From Colimorpha sp045222795 (GTDB taxonomy: Bacteria; Bacteroidota; Bacteroidia; Bacteroidales; P3), in NCBI GenBank assembly GCA_045222795.1, contig JBGUZF010000059.1:1-29472 (forward strand): 29,472 nt of DNA, in the 5' to 3' direction. Below the pieces are notes generated by a model that searched no databases, was not told where the DNA came from, and saw only the letters and a program-made list of their open reading frames with translations. Each line of letters starts with the position of its first letter. The first letter of the stretch is position 1. Shown piece after piece: positions 1-7,458 of this stretch. Position numbers and translations under genes: made by a program.

Positions 1-258
1 ATAGATGCCGTCGAGTATGAGCCTTTGACGGTCACCCTGTCGCCCAACCCCGCGAAGGACAATGTGACCGTCGCCGCCGAAGGGTACGACGATGCAGTTA
101 CGGTAAGCGTGACAAGCATCAGCGGCGTGGAACTGATACGCTGCGAGAAGGTCACCCTGCCGCTGACACTTGACACAAAAGGCCTCGCCGCAGGCGTCTA
201 TATGGTGCGCGTGTCGACGGCTAAGGGGACAGCCACGCGGAGGCTGATGGTGCAGTAG
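1..258 (+). CDS. C-terminal end of a T9SS cargo protein (type A sorting domain), 5' truncated
   Basis: This is the last 85 codons of a gene that begins before the window; the frame is open from base 1 and ends at TAG 256-258. The residues form a typical type A sorting domain of the type IX secretion system: an LSPNPAKD box near the start, beta-strand-like alternation (VTVSVTSISGVEL), then GLAAGVYMVRV and a basic end (TATRRLMVQ). In this family the domain directs the protein across the outer membrane and is removed by the PorU sortase. The rest of the protein, and therefore its activity, is outside the window. A TTG at 25 is inside the domain and is not the true start. An intrinsic terminator follows about 30 bases later, so the gene closes its transcription unit. 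Confidence 0.85.
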   Translation: MDAVEYEPLTVTLSPNPAKDNVTVAAEGYDDAVTVSVTSISGVELIRCEKVTLPLTLDTKGLAAGVYMVRVSTAKGTATRRLMVQ

Positions 259-286
259 GTATCTGCTTTAAGGCAATGAATCATAA

Positions 287-322
287 AGGGTGTTCCTACC
301 AACGGGGACACCCTGTATTTTT
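287..322 (+). terminator. Rho-independent terminator
   Basis: The arms AGGGTGTTCC (287-296) and GGGACACCCT (305-314) pair over 10 bp with one G-T pair and an 8-nt loop. They are followed by GTATTTTT. It lies between the T9SS cargo end and the dipeptidyl peptidase gene and should end transcription of the former. Confidence 0.8.
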
Positions 323-362
323 CGGCATGTAACTTTTTATTCTTCGGTTTGGAAATATTTCG

Positions 363-370
363 TATATTTG
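363..370 (+). promoter_or_regulatory. Bacteroidota-type -7 element upstream of DPP IV
   Basis: TATATTTG matches the Bacteroidota primary sigma factor consensus TAnnTTTG exactly. It would start transcription near 377, about 29 nt before the ATG at 406. No good -33 TTG is visible at the usual spacing. The block TTCGTATATTTGC followed by TTTTAATA is almost repeated upstream of the T9SS gene at 24460, which supports a shared promoter type. Confidence 0.5.
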
Positions 371-405
371 CATTTTAATATTTGCATATAATAAAAGGCT
401 GCATA

Positions 406-2676
406 ATGAAGAAACTATTTGTTACAATGGCACTTGCATTGTTTGCCGCCACAGGTGTGGCAGTGGCGCAATATCAGAATATCACGCTGGAGGACATCTG
501 GACGAAGCGCACTTTCGCGCCGCGCGGCATAGGCAGCGTGCGGTCGATGGCCGACGGCGAGCACTACCTCTCCATGACCCGCAGCGGCATAGCCAAATAC
601 AGCTACCTCACCGGCGAGAAGGTGGAGGACATCTGCGCCTTCGGCGGCCCCGCACAGCGCATGAAGGCCAAGCCCCTGCCCGTCTTCGAGAGCTACGCCA
701 TGAGCGCCGACGAGCAGAAGGTGCTGCTCAGCAGCGGCTTCGAGCCCATCTACCGTCACAGCGGCGTGAGCGACTACTATATCTACAGCCTCGCCGACAA
801 GAGCTTCACCAAGATAAGCGCCAGAGGCAAGCAGCGCCTCACCACCCTCAGCCCCGACGGCACGAAGGTGGCCTTCGTGCGCGACAACAACCTCTACTGG
901 ATGGACCTCGAGACCCTCGAAGAGCACCAGATTACGCGCGACGGCAAGATGAACGAGGTGATCTACGGCACCACCGACTGGGTGTACGAAGAGGAGTTCG
1001 CCATCACGCAGGGCTTCTGCTGGAGCCCCGACTCGAAGAAGATTGCCTATATGCGCTTCGACGAGAGCAAGGTGAGGGAATACAACATGCAGACGTGGGG
1101 CTCGCTCTACCCCGACGACTACCGCTACAAATACCCCAAGGCCGGCGAGGACAACTCGAATGTGCAGCTCTGCGTCTACAGCGTGGAGGATGACAAGAAC
1201 CTCTACCTCCCCGCCCTTAATGCCTACCGCACCGACATCTCCGAATGGGAGTACATACCGCGCTTCCAGTGGACTGGCAACCCCGACGTGCTGGCCTTCA
1301 TGGTGATGAACCGTCTGCAGAACCACCTGGAGATAGTGACGGTGAACGTTGCCGAGGGCAACAAAGCCTTCGTGCTCTACGAGGAGGAGTGCGGCACCTA
1401 CATCGAAGTGCCCGACACATGGGAGTTTATTAAGGTGAAAGGTGAAAGTTTAAAGGTGAAAGGTGGAAAGAATAAAGGTGAGACCGAGATGATGCTGCTT
1501 ACCAGCGAGCGCGACGGCTTCCGCCACGTGTACCTCTACAATATGGATGGCAAGCTTGCCAAGCAGGTGACCTCGGGCAACTACGAGGTGTGCGAGGTGT
1601 GCGGCGTCGACTGCGAGAACTGCACCCTCTACTACACCAGCCGTGAGGACGGCGCCATCAACAAGAGCCTCTACCTGACGACCCTCGACGGCAAGAAGAA
1701 GCAGTACCTCGGCGACATGGAGCGCGGCTACAAGAAGCTGGGCACCTACAGCGCCACCTTCAGCGCAGGCTGCAAATACTATATCCGCACCTACAGCAAC
1801 GCCAACCAGGCCCCCCTCTACACCCTGCACGACGCCACAGGCAAGATGATCAAGGTGCTCGAGGACAATGCCGCGCTGAACAGGAAGATGCAGGACTACG
1901 GCGTTGGCCGCAAGAAGTTCGGCACCTTCACCACCCGCAAGGGAACGCGCCTGAACTACTACCAGATACTGCCCACCAACTTCGACACCTCCCTGCAATA
2001 CCCCGTGCTGTTCTACGTCTACGGTGGCCCCGGCAACCAGCAGGTGACCAACAGCTACGGCTACAGCGACTACTACTGGTACCACATGCTGGCCGACAAA
2101 GGCTACATCGTGGTATGCTTCGACGGTCGCGGCACCGGCGGCCGTGGGGCACAGTTCAAGAAACAGACCTACCGCGACCTGGGCCGCATGGAATGCGAGG
2201 ACGCCATAGAGGCTGCCGTCTACTGGGGCAGTCAGGATTGGGTCGACAAGAGCCGCATAGGTATCTGGGGCTGGAGCTTCGGAGGCTACCTCTCGACGCT
2301 GAGCATCCTCAAGGGCAACGACGTCTTCAAGAGCGCCATTGCTGTGGCTCCCGTGATGAACTGGCGCTACTACGACAATATCTACACCGAGCGCTTCCTC
2401 GCCCTGCCCAAGGACAACGCCGCTGGCTATGACGAGAACTCGCCGCTGAACTTCGCCGACCGCCTGCAGGGCAACTACCTGCTCATACATGGTACGGGCG
2501 ACGACAACGTGCACTTCCAGAACAGCGCCGAGATGGTCGAGAAGCTCGAGAACGCCGGCAAGCAGTTCGAGTTCCGCATCTACCCCAACAAGAACCACAG
2601 CATCTACGACGCCACGGGCAACACCCGCCTGAACCTCTACCAGCTGATGACCGACTTTATTTTGAGAAAATTATAA
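406..2676 (+). CDS. dpp4: Dipeptidyl peptidase IV (S9B family serine peptidase)
   Basis: A 756-residue exopeptidase predicted to remove Xaa-Pro dipeptides from peptide N-termini in the periplasm or at the cell surface. The ATG at 406 gives a clean signal peptide (MKKLFVTMALALFAATGVAVAQ); an in-frame TTG at 382 lies too close to the promoter. The beta-propeller domain carries the DWVYEEE motif, whose glutamates (195-197) bind the substrate amino terminus in DPP IV. The C-terminal alpha/beta hydrolase has the nucleophile Ser624 in GWSFGGY, Asp699 in HGTGDDNVHF and His731 in NKNHS. The Asp-His spacing of 32 residues equals that of human DPP IV. Residues 343-359 are encoded by a degenerate GGTGAAA tandem repeat and look like an insertion just before the SERDG blade strand. 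The beta-barrel gene starts 4 nt downstream, so the two are probably cotranscribed. Related S9 dipeptidyl peptidases are less likely given DWVYEEE. Confidence 0.93.
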   Translation: MKKLFVTMALALFAATGVAVAQYQNITLEDIWTKRTFAPRGIGSVRSMADGEHYLSMTRSGIAKYSYLTGEKVEDICAFGGPAQRMKAKPLPVFESYAMSADEQKVLLSSGFEPIYRHSGVSDYYIYSLADKSFTKISARGKQRLTTLSPDGTKVAFVRDNNLYWMDLETLEEHQITRDGKMNEVIYGTTDWVYEEEFAITQGFCWSPDSKKIAYMRFDESKVREYNMQTWGSLYPDDYRYKYPKAGEDNSNVQLCVYSVEDDKNLYLPALNAYRTDISEWEYIPRFQWTGNPDVLAFMVMNRLQNHLEIVTVNVAEGNKAFVLYEEECGTYIEVPDTWEFIKVKGESLKVKGGKNKGETEMMLLTSERDGFRHVYLYNMDGKLAKQVTSGNYEVCEVCGVDCENCTLYYTSREDGAINKSLYLTTLDGKKKQYLGDMERGYKKLGTYSATFSAGCKYYIRTYSNANQAPLYTLHDATGKMIKVLEDNAALNRKMQDYGVGRKKFGTFTTRKGTRLNYYQILPTNFDTSLQYPVLFYVYGGPGNQQVTNSYGYSDYYWYHMLADKGYIVVCFDGRGTGGRGAQFKKQTYRDLGRMECEDAIEAAVYWGSQDWVDKSRIGIWGWSFGGYLSTLSILKGNDVFKSAIAVAPVMNWRYYDNIYTERFLALPKDNAAGYDENSPLNFADRLQGNYLLIHGTGDDNVHFQNSAEMVEKLENAGKQFEFRIYPNKNHSIYDATGNTRLNLYQLMTDFILRKL
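1431..1481. repeat. In-frame degenerate heptamer array (GGTGAAA) inside DPP IV
   Basis: GGTGAAA-like words recur with period 7 (GGTGAAA, GGTGAAA, GTTTAAA, GGTGAAA, GGTGGAA). They encode the Lys/Gly-rich stretch VKGESLKVKGGKNKG. A perfect GGTGAAA array would contain TGA in every frame within 21 nt. The GTTTAAA and GGTGGAA variants remove the stop in the DPP IV frame. Confidence 0.75.
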
Positions 2677-2680
2677 GACT

Positions 2681-3433
2681 ATGAAGAAGATATTGTTTAT
2701 AGCCGCATTGGTTTCAATTTTCAATTTTCAACTTTCAATTTGCCACGCCCAGTGGCAGTTTGGCGCAAAGGCAGGTCTCGGCTACGCCACCATCACCGAC
2801 GACCTCTCGACCAAGTCGCCCATCCTCGGCGCCACGGTGGGAGGCTTCGCCAACCTCACCTTTGCCCAGAGCGAGAGCATGCTAGCCGAGATATTCTACC
2901 TGCAGACGGGTCTCAACCTCAACCGTCGCGGCAGCAACTTCCAGGTGGTGATGGAGCGTGACAATACCCTCAGCATCCGCGAGGGCTACTACCACGCCTA
3001 CTATGCCCAGATACCCATCCTGGCCTGTGTCCACATGGAGCTGCCCATCCGCAAGGCCGGCCACATTGTCGGCGTCTACCTCGGCCCCACCATCAACATC
3101 GGCCTCTTCGGCCGCTGCAAGGACCGTCTCGTTTCGCCGGGCATCTCGTCCTATACGGGCAACTATGACCTCGACATTCACGGCTCGGCGCACGACCGCG
3201 CTGTGTTCAGCCACCTGAAGCGCTTCGACCTCAGCGCCATCGTAGGTGCAAGCTACGAGTACAAGAACTATGTGGTCAACCTCTACGTCGACTACGGTTT
3301 CCTGCCCACCTCGGAGGAGACCGACATCATCCGCGTCATCGAGAACAGCAGCAACTCCGGCAGCAACATCAAGATAGAGATTCCCAACGGCTACAACATC
3401 GCCTACATGCTCACCGTGGGATATAAATTTTAA
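2681..3433 (+). CDS. Outer-membrane beta-barrel protein (PorT/OMP_b-brl family)
   Basis: A 250-residue exported protein predicted to sit in the outer membrane. The N-terminus MKKILFIAALVSIFNFQLSICHAQ is a signal peptide. The rest alternates polar and apolar residues in amphipathic strands (GAKAGLGYATI, YLGPTINIGLFG, VVNLYVDYGFL) and ends AYMLTVGYKF; the terminal Phe is typical for BAM recognition. The pattern resembles the small porin-like barrels annotated as outer membrane protein beta-barrel domain in Bacteroidota; substrate and role are unknown. The hydrophobic core of the signal peptide (IFNFQLS) is encoded by a TTTTCAA heptamer array at 2712-2741, as in the unrelated-position barrel at 19604. 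The gene starts 4 nt after the DPP IV stop codon with no Shine-Dalgarno sequence. Confidence 0.8.
   Translation: MKKILFIAALVSIFNFQLSICHAQWQFGAKAGLGYATITDDLSTKSPILGATVGGFANLTFAQSESMLAEIFYLQTGLNLNRRGSNFQVVMERDNTLSIREGYYHAYYAQIPILACVHMELPIRKAGHIVGVYLGPTINIGLFGRCKDRLVSPGISSYTGNYDLDIHGSAHDRAVFSHLKRFDLSAIVGASYEYKNYVVNLYVDYGFLPTSEETDIIRVIENSSNSGSNIKIEIPNGYNIAYMLTVGYKF
2712..2741. repeat. TTTTCAA heptamer array inside a signal-peptide coding region
   Basis: Four degenerate heptamers (TTTCAAT, TTTCAAT, TTTCAAC, TTTCAAT) lie in frame in the start of the beta-barrel gene and encode IFNFQLSI. This orientation of the repeat contains no stop codon in any frame. Confidence 0.85.
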
Positions 3434-3440
3434 TATAAGT

Positions 3441-3595
3441 AGTTAAGGAGACAGGAGTTAAGGAGTTAAGACAAATGTTTTGGTCGCAATTGTGTCTGCC
3501 AATAGTATTGTCTTTTGTTATGGCTGCCGAGCTTGATGAGTCAACTTCTAGTGAGCACAGCGAACGATAAATTCCTTTAACTTCTTTAACTCCCC
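3441..3595. repeat. Inverted pair of GGAGTTAA arrays bracketing about 100 nt of unique sequence
   Basis: The left arm 3441-3471 holds AGTTAAGG words with period 7-8. The right arm 3574-3595 holds the complementary words (CCTTTAACTT, CTTTAACTCC). The arms face each other across about 100 nt of non-coding DNA between the beta-barrel gene and gltX. No open reading frame or structured RNA is evident between the arms. The whole 185-nt intergenic gap otherwise contains only the candidate gltX promoter. Confidence 0.65.
3479..3510 (+). promoter_or_regulatory. Candidate promoter for gltX
   Basis: TTTG at 3479-3482 and TAGTATTG at 3503-3510 are separated by 20 nt. This resembles the Bacteroidota TTTG / TAnnTTTG arrangement with one mismatch in the -7 box. 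It lies between the two inverted repeat arms and would give a leader of about 100 nt ahead of gltX. Confidence 0.35.
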
Positions 3596-3618
3596 AAAGA
3601 AATAAGAAAGAAAACAAA

Positions 3619-5136
3619 ATGGTAAGAGTAAGATTCGCCCCCTCCCCCACCGGCCCTCTCCACATCGGCGGCGTCCGCACCGCCCTCTACAACTACCTCT
3701 TCGCACGCCAGCAGGGCGGCAAGATGATTCTCCGCATCGAAGACACCGACCAGACGCGTTTCGTCCCCGGTGCCGAACAATACATCATCGAGGCCCTCGA
3801 CTGGCTGGGCATCAAGTTCGACGAAGGCGTGCATATCGGCGGCCCCTACGGCCCCTACCGCCAGAGCGACCGCAAGCCCCTCTACCGCCAGTATGCCGAG
3901 CAGCTGCTCCGCGACGGCTGGGCCTACTATGCCTTCGACCGTCCCGAAGCCCTCGAGGCCAAGCGCAAAGAGTTCGAGGCTCAGAAGAAGACATTCCAAT
4001 ACGATTGCACCACTCGCATGGGTATGGAGAACAGCCTCTCGCTGGGTATGGAAGAGGCTGAGCGCCGCATCGCCAACGGCGACCCCTACGTGGTGCGCTT
4101 CAAGTTCCCCGAGAATATCGACATCACCGTCCACGACCTCATCCGCGGCGACGTTACCATGAACAGCCGCCTGCTCGACGACAAGGTGCTCTTTAAGAGC
4201 GACGGCATGCCCACCTACCACCTGGCCAACATCGTCGACGACCACCTGATGGAGATTACCCACGTCATACGTGGCGAGGAGTGGCTGCCCAGCGCGCCTC
4301 TGCACGTGATGCTCTACAAGGCCTTCGGCTGGCAGGCACCGCAGTTCGCCCACCTGCCCCTGCTCCTCAAGCCCGAGGGCAACGGCAAGCTCAGCAAGCG
4401 CGATGGCGACCGCCTCGGTTTCCCCGTCTTCCCGCTTGAATGGCACGATCCTAAGAGCGGCGAGGTCAGCAGCGGCTACCGCGAGCAGGGCTACCGCCCC
4501 GAGGCAGTGGTCAACATGCTGGCATTGATGGGCTGGAACCCTGGCACAGAACAGGAGATAATGTCGATGGACGAGTTGATAAAACTCTTCAGCATCGAGC
4601 ATATCAGCAAGAGCGGTGCCAAGTTCAACGTCGAAAAAGCCAAGTGGTTCAACCACGAATACATGCAGATGCTTGACGACAGCACGGTAGCCGACCTCTT
4701 CGAGCCGCAGCTCAAGGAGCACGGTATCGAGGCCGAACGCGCATACGTCGAGAAGGTGTGCGGCATGATGAAGGAGCGCATCAGCTTCCCCAAGGAGCTG
4801 TGGGACACCTGCAGTTATTTCTTCGTTGCCCCGACCGAGTACAACGAGAAAGACGTTGCCAAGCGCTGGACGCCCGACATGCACATACACATGGCCAAGA
4901 TCATCGAGATACTTAATACAGTACCCTTTGAGCACGACGCCCTGCACAAGGCCATCCTCGACGACTACATCGCCGCCAACGGTCTCAACACCGGCAAGGT
5001 GATGAACTCGCTACGCATCGCCGTCGTCGGCCGCACCGTGGGTCCCGACATGATAACCCTCATCCTCACCATCGGCAAGGAAGAGACCACCCGCCGCATC
5101 GAGCGGGCAATTGAGAAATTGAAAATTGAAAATTAA
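3619..5136 (+). CDS. gltX: Glutamyl-tRNA synthetase
   Basis: A 505-residue class I aminoacyl-tRNA synthetase that charges tRNA-Glu in the cytoplasm. The start MVRVRFAPSPTGPLHIGG carries the HIGH-type signature as HIGG (residues 15-18). The KMSKS equivalent is KLSKR (257-261), followed by DGDRLGFPVFP, which is typical of GluRS. GEEWLPSAPLHVML and the helical C-terminal anticodon-binding region are intact, and the length matches bacterial GluRS. The last residues EKLKIEN and the stop codon come from a TTGAAAA heptamer array, so the extreme C-terminus is repeat-derived. An OmpH-like gene starts 7 nt downstream and may be cotranscribed. A discriminating versus non-discriminating enzyme cannot be told from the sequence alone. 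Confidence 0.97.
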   Translation: MVRVRFAPSPTGPLHIGGVRTALYNYLFARQQGGKMILRIEDTDQTRFVPGAEQYIIEALDWLGIKFDEGVHIGGPYGPYRQSDRKPLYRQYAEQLLRDGWAYYAFDRPEALEAKRKEFEAQKKTFQYDCTTRMGMENSLSLGMEEAERRIANGDPYVVRFKFPENIDITVHDLIRGDVTMNSRLLDDKVLFKSDGMPTYHLANIVDDHLMEITHVIRGEEWLPSAPLHVMLYKAFGWQAPQFAHLPLLLKPEGNGKLSKRDGDRLGFPVFPLEWHDPKSGEVSSGYREQGYRPEAVVNMLALMGWNPGTEQEIMSMDELIKLFSIEHISKSGAKFNVEKAKWFNHEYMQMLDDSTVADLFEPQLKEHGIEAERAYVEKVCGMMKERISFPKELWDTCSYFFVAPTEYNEKDVAKRWTPDMHIHMAKIIEILNTVPFEHDALHKAILDDYIAANGLNTGKVMNSLRIAVVGRTVGPDMITLILTIGKEETTRRIERAIEKLKIEN

Positions 5137-5138
5137 AA
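5111..5138. repeat. TTGAAAA heptamer array forming the end of gltX
   Basis: TTGAGAAA, TTGAAAA, TTGAAAA and TTAAAA follow each other across the last codons and stop codon of gltX. The TTGAAAA orientation carries TGA or TAA in every frame, so it naturally ends an open reading frame. Confidence 0.8.
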
Positions 5139-5143
5139 TACAC

Positions 5144-5755
5144 ATGGAAAACAAGACAAACAAAATTCTCCTCATCTGCAACGCCGTGCTGCTGCTCGGC
5201 CTCATCGGCATCTATGTCATCCACTTCACGGGCGTGGGAACCAAGAGCAAGGTTAACGCCGACGCCACTGCCCCCCTCGTCAAGGAAGGCGGCCTCACCA
5301 TTGCCTATGTCGACACCGACACGCTGATTGCCAAGTACCAGTACGCCATCGACCTCGAGGCCCAGCTGCGCGAATACACCGACCAGCAGAAGCGCTACGG
5401 CCAGCAGCAGATCGACGCCTTCCAGGCCGACTACCAGAACTACCTGCAAACGGGCTCCACAATGACCCTCACGCAGCAGCAGCAGAAAGAAGCCGAGCTG
5501 AAGGCCCGCGCCGAGAAGATGCAGACCCTTGAGCAGGACCTCATGGCCAAGATTGCCGAGAAGCAGGCCACCGAGACCGCCAAGATCATGAATGCCATCT
5601 ACGCCTTCGTTCGCGAGTACAACGTCGCCAACCAGCAGTTCGACATCGTCCTCACCAAGTCGGCATCACTCTATGCCAACCCCGGTATGGACATCACCAA
5701 CGAGATTGTCGACGGCCTCAACGAAGAGTACAAGACCGTCATGGCCAACAAATAG
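5144..5755 (+). CDS. OmpH/Skp-like periplasmic chaperone
   Basis: A 203-residue protein starting at ATG 5144; an in-frame TTG at 5126 lies within gltX and its repeat. Residues 8-30 form one hydrophobic segment (ILLICNAVLLLGLIGIYVIHF) that acts as a signal peptide or membrane anchor. Then comes IAYVDTDTLIAKYQ, the opening strand of the OmpH/Skp family. A long Gln/Glu/Lys/Ala-rich coiled coil (about 70-150) contains QQQQKEAELKARAEKMQTLEQDL, and a C-terminal helix/strand has FDIVLTKSASLYANPGMDIT. Skp-type proteins form trimers that hold unfolded outer-membrane proteins in the periplasm; partners here could include the two beta-barrels in this window. No clear signal peptidase site is visible, so it may stay anchored in the inner membrane. 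Confidence 0.82.
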   Translation: MENKTNKILLICNAVLLLGLIGIYVIHFTGVGTKSKVNADATAPLVKEGGLTIAYVDTDTLIAKYQYAIDLEAQLREYTDQQKRYGQQQIDAFQADYQNYLQTGSTMTLTQQQQKEAELKARAEKMQTLEQDLMAKIAEKQATETAKIMNAIYAFVREYNVANQQFDIVLTKSASLYANPGMDITNEIVDGLNEEYKTVMANK

Positions 5756-5766
5756 ACATTACACAC

Positions 5767-7458
5767 ATGTGTAAGCTCAAAGTGAACAAAACCATTGCCA
5801 CTGTCTGTATTATACAGGCGGTGGCATTTTTATTTTGCCTTGGACAATCTCCATTTGCACAAGGGCAATCATTTACAGTAGTAACTCCAAGCAACCACAC
5901 CGTATACTTTCAACTTTGGAACAACAATACCGAGGCCGAGGCAACCTATTGTACTTACAATATGCCTAATTACGGGTCTTCTTTGACAGGCACTTTAATT
6001 ATTCCTGACAGTGTGGATTACAACAATGTCAGATATCCAGTCACTGCCATTGGTGACCATGCATTCCATCACGCTTACGGCATAGATACTGTCATACTCC
6101 CAAATTCAATTACAGAAATCAAATATGAGGCCTTTTGCGCCTGTGCCGATTTGAAATCAGTGGTTATTCCAAATAGTGTAACAGTCCTTGGAAATCTTGC
6201 GTTTGCCGCGTGCCACCAACTGTCGGATATGACAATCGGCGAGTCGGTGGTCACTATAGGCAATCAGGCCTTCGATGCTGACACAAGCCTTGTGTCTGTT
6301 ACTATCCCAAACTCTGTGGTTTCCATTGGACAATCGGCATTTTCTCAAAACTATAGTTTGCGTACAGTTAGGTTCGGTAGTTCCTTGGCAAGTATTGGAT
6401 TCGCCTGCTTTACATATTGTCATAATCTTGATTCGTTGATTTTTGTTACTGACGATTCGCCCTCTTATTCTGGCGAGTTTTGGGGCACTCCTGACACGTT
6501 GAACATCATAATTCCTTGTGGCTCTTATCACTCTTATTCCTATTGGTTTGGGACACACCACCACTATACGGTGCCAACAGTTCAGTTTAATATGTCAGTC
6601 GTGTCTTCCCAGCCACAATGGGGCAGTGCAGTCATTGTTAAGGATGCAGACTCAAACGACGTCCGTTGTGATTCAAGTGTTGTTGTCAAAGCAATACCCA
6701 ACTATGGATATCACTTCCTGCAATGGAGCAACGGCAGCACAAGCATTCAGGACACTTTGTTAATTAATGGAGATTCTTCGGTCAGTGCCATATTCGCCAA
6801 GAATCAGTATGCTTTGACGGTGGCAAGTTTCGACCCTTCGTTGGGAACCGTAACAGGAACTGGAAGCTATGATTATTTGGACACGGTGGTCGTCACTGCC
6901 ACAGCCACAGCTCCACATTATTTCTTTGAGCATTGGAGCGACTGGAGCACTGACAGTAGCCGCTCCGTTGTAATTACAGGAGATATGGCGCTGATTGCCT
7001 ACTTTGCTACCGACACTCATACCGTCACAGTGTTGCCTGACAGCAGTGCACATGGTAATGTGTCCGGCGGTGGACGCTTTGTCTATGGGGCGGTAGCCAC
7101 TGTTGCTGCAGCACCCTACAGCGGCTTTCAGTTTTCTCATTGGAGCAATGGGGTAACAAACAACCCCTATGTCTTTGCTGTGTTTAGCGATACTGTTTTG
7201 ATTGCTTGCTTTATTTCTGACAGTGAAGCAGTCGCAATAGACTATGTTGATGCACTTAATGCCAAGTTGTATTCAAGTCACGGGCAGATAGTGGTAGTGG
7301 GGGCTGACGGCAATACTGTGTCAGTCTACGATGCCACAGGACGCCTGCTGGCGACCAAGAACGACTCTCCTAATATCCGTTTTGATGTGCCCGTATCAGG
7401 CACCTACATGATTAAGATAGGCAACGCGGCGACGAGAAAAGTAATGGTAATCAAGTGA
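5767..7458 (+). CDS. BspA-type leucine-rich-repeat T9SS cargo protein with InlB-B-like repeats
   Basis: A 563-residue surface or secreted protein. After a signal peptide (hydrophobic residues 9-30) come about five LRR_5/BspA repeats at 92-225, with the pattern AF..C..L..V.IPNSV..IG. Three divergent InlB B-repeat (Flg_new-like) units follow at about 270-485, each ending in a FxxWSxG core (HFLQWSNG, FFEHWSDW, FQFSHWSNG). A type A T9SS sorting domain is at about 490-563 (VSVYDATGRLL, SGTYMIKIGNAATRKVMVIK). BspA-like repeats mediate binding to host proteins and co-aggregation in oral Bacteroidota; the ligand here is unknown. Base composition is clearly more AT-rich than the genes on both sides, which suggests recent acquisition or different selection. 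It begins 11 nt after the OmpH-like gene and its stop overlaps the convergent glycosyltransferase by 8 nt. Confidence 0.88.
   Translation: MCKLKVNKTIATVCIIQAVAFLFCLGQSPFAQGQSFTVVTPSNHTVYFQLWNNNTEAEATYCTYNMPNYGSSLTGTLIIPDSVDYNNVRYPVTAIGDHAFHHAYGIDTVILPNSITEIKYEAFCACADLKSVVIPNSVTVLGNLAFAACHQLSDMTIGESVVTIGNQAFDADTSLVSVTIPNSVVSIGQSAFSQNYSLRTVRFGSSLASIGFACFTYCHNLDSLIFVTDDSPSYSGEFWGTPDTLNIIIPCGSYHSYSYWFGTHHHYTVPTVQFNMSVVSSQPQWGSAVIVKDADSNDVRCDSSVVVKAIPNYGYHFLQWSNGSTSIQDTLLINGDSSVSAIFAKNQYALTVASFDPSLGTVTGTGSYDYLDTVVVTATATAPHYFFEHWSDWSTDSSRSVVITGDMALIAYFATDTHTVTVLPDSSAHGNVSGGGRFVYGAVATVAAAPYSGFQFSHWSNGVTNNPYVFAVFSDTVLIACFISDSEAVAIDYVDALNAKLYSSHGQIVVVGADGNTVSVYDATGRLLATKNDSPNIRFDVPVSGTYMIKIGNAATRKVMVIK

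Noticed and set aside
3472..3573. Possible tRNA or small RNA between the inverted arms
   Set aside because: No cloverleaf, no anticodon-arm pattern and no terminator of its own; kept only as part of the repeat cassette.
3586..4947. Minus-strand 453-codon frame opposite gltX
   Set aside because: Antisense of a clear glutamyl-tRNA synthetase. No family features on this strand.
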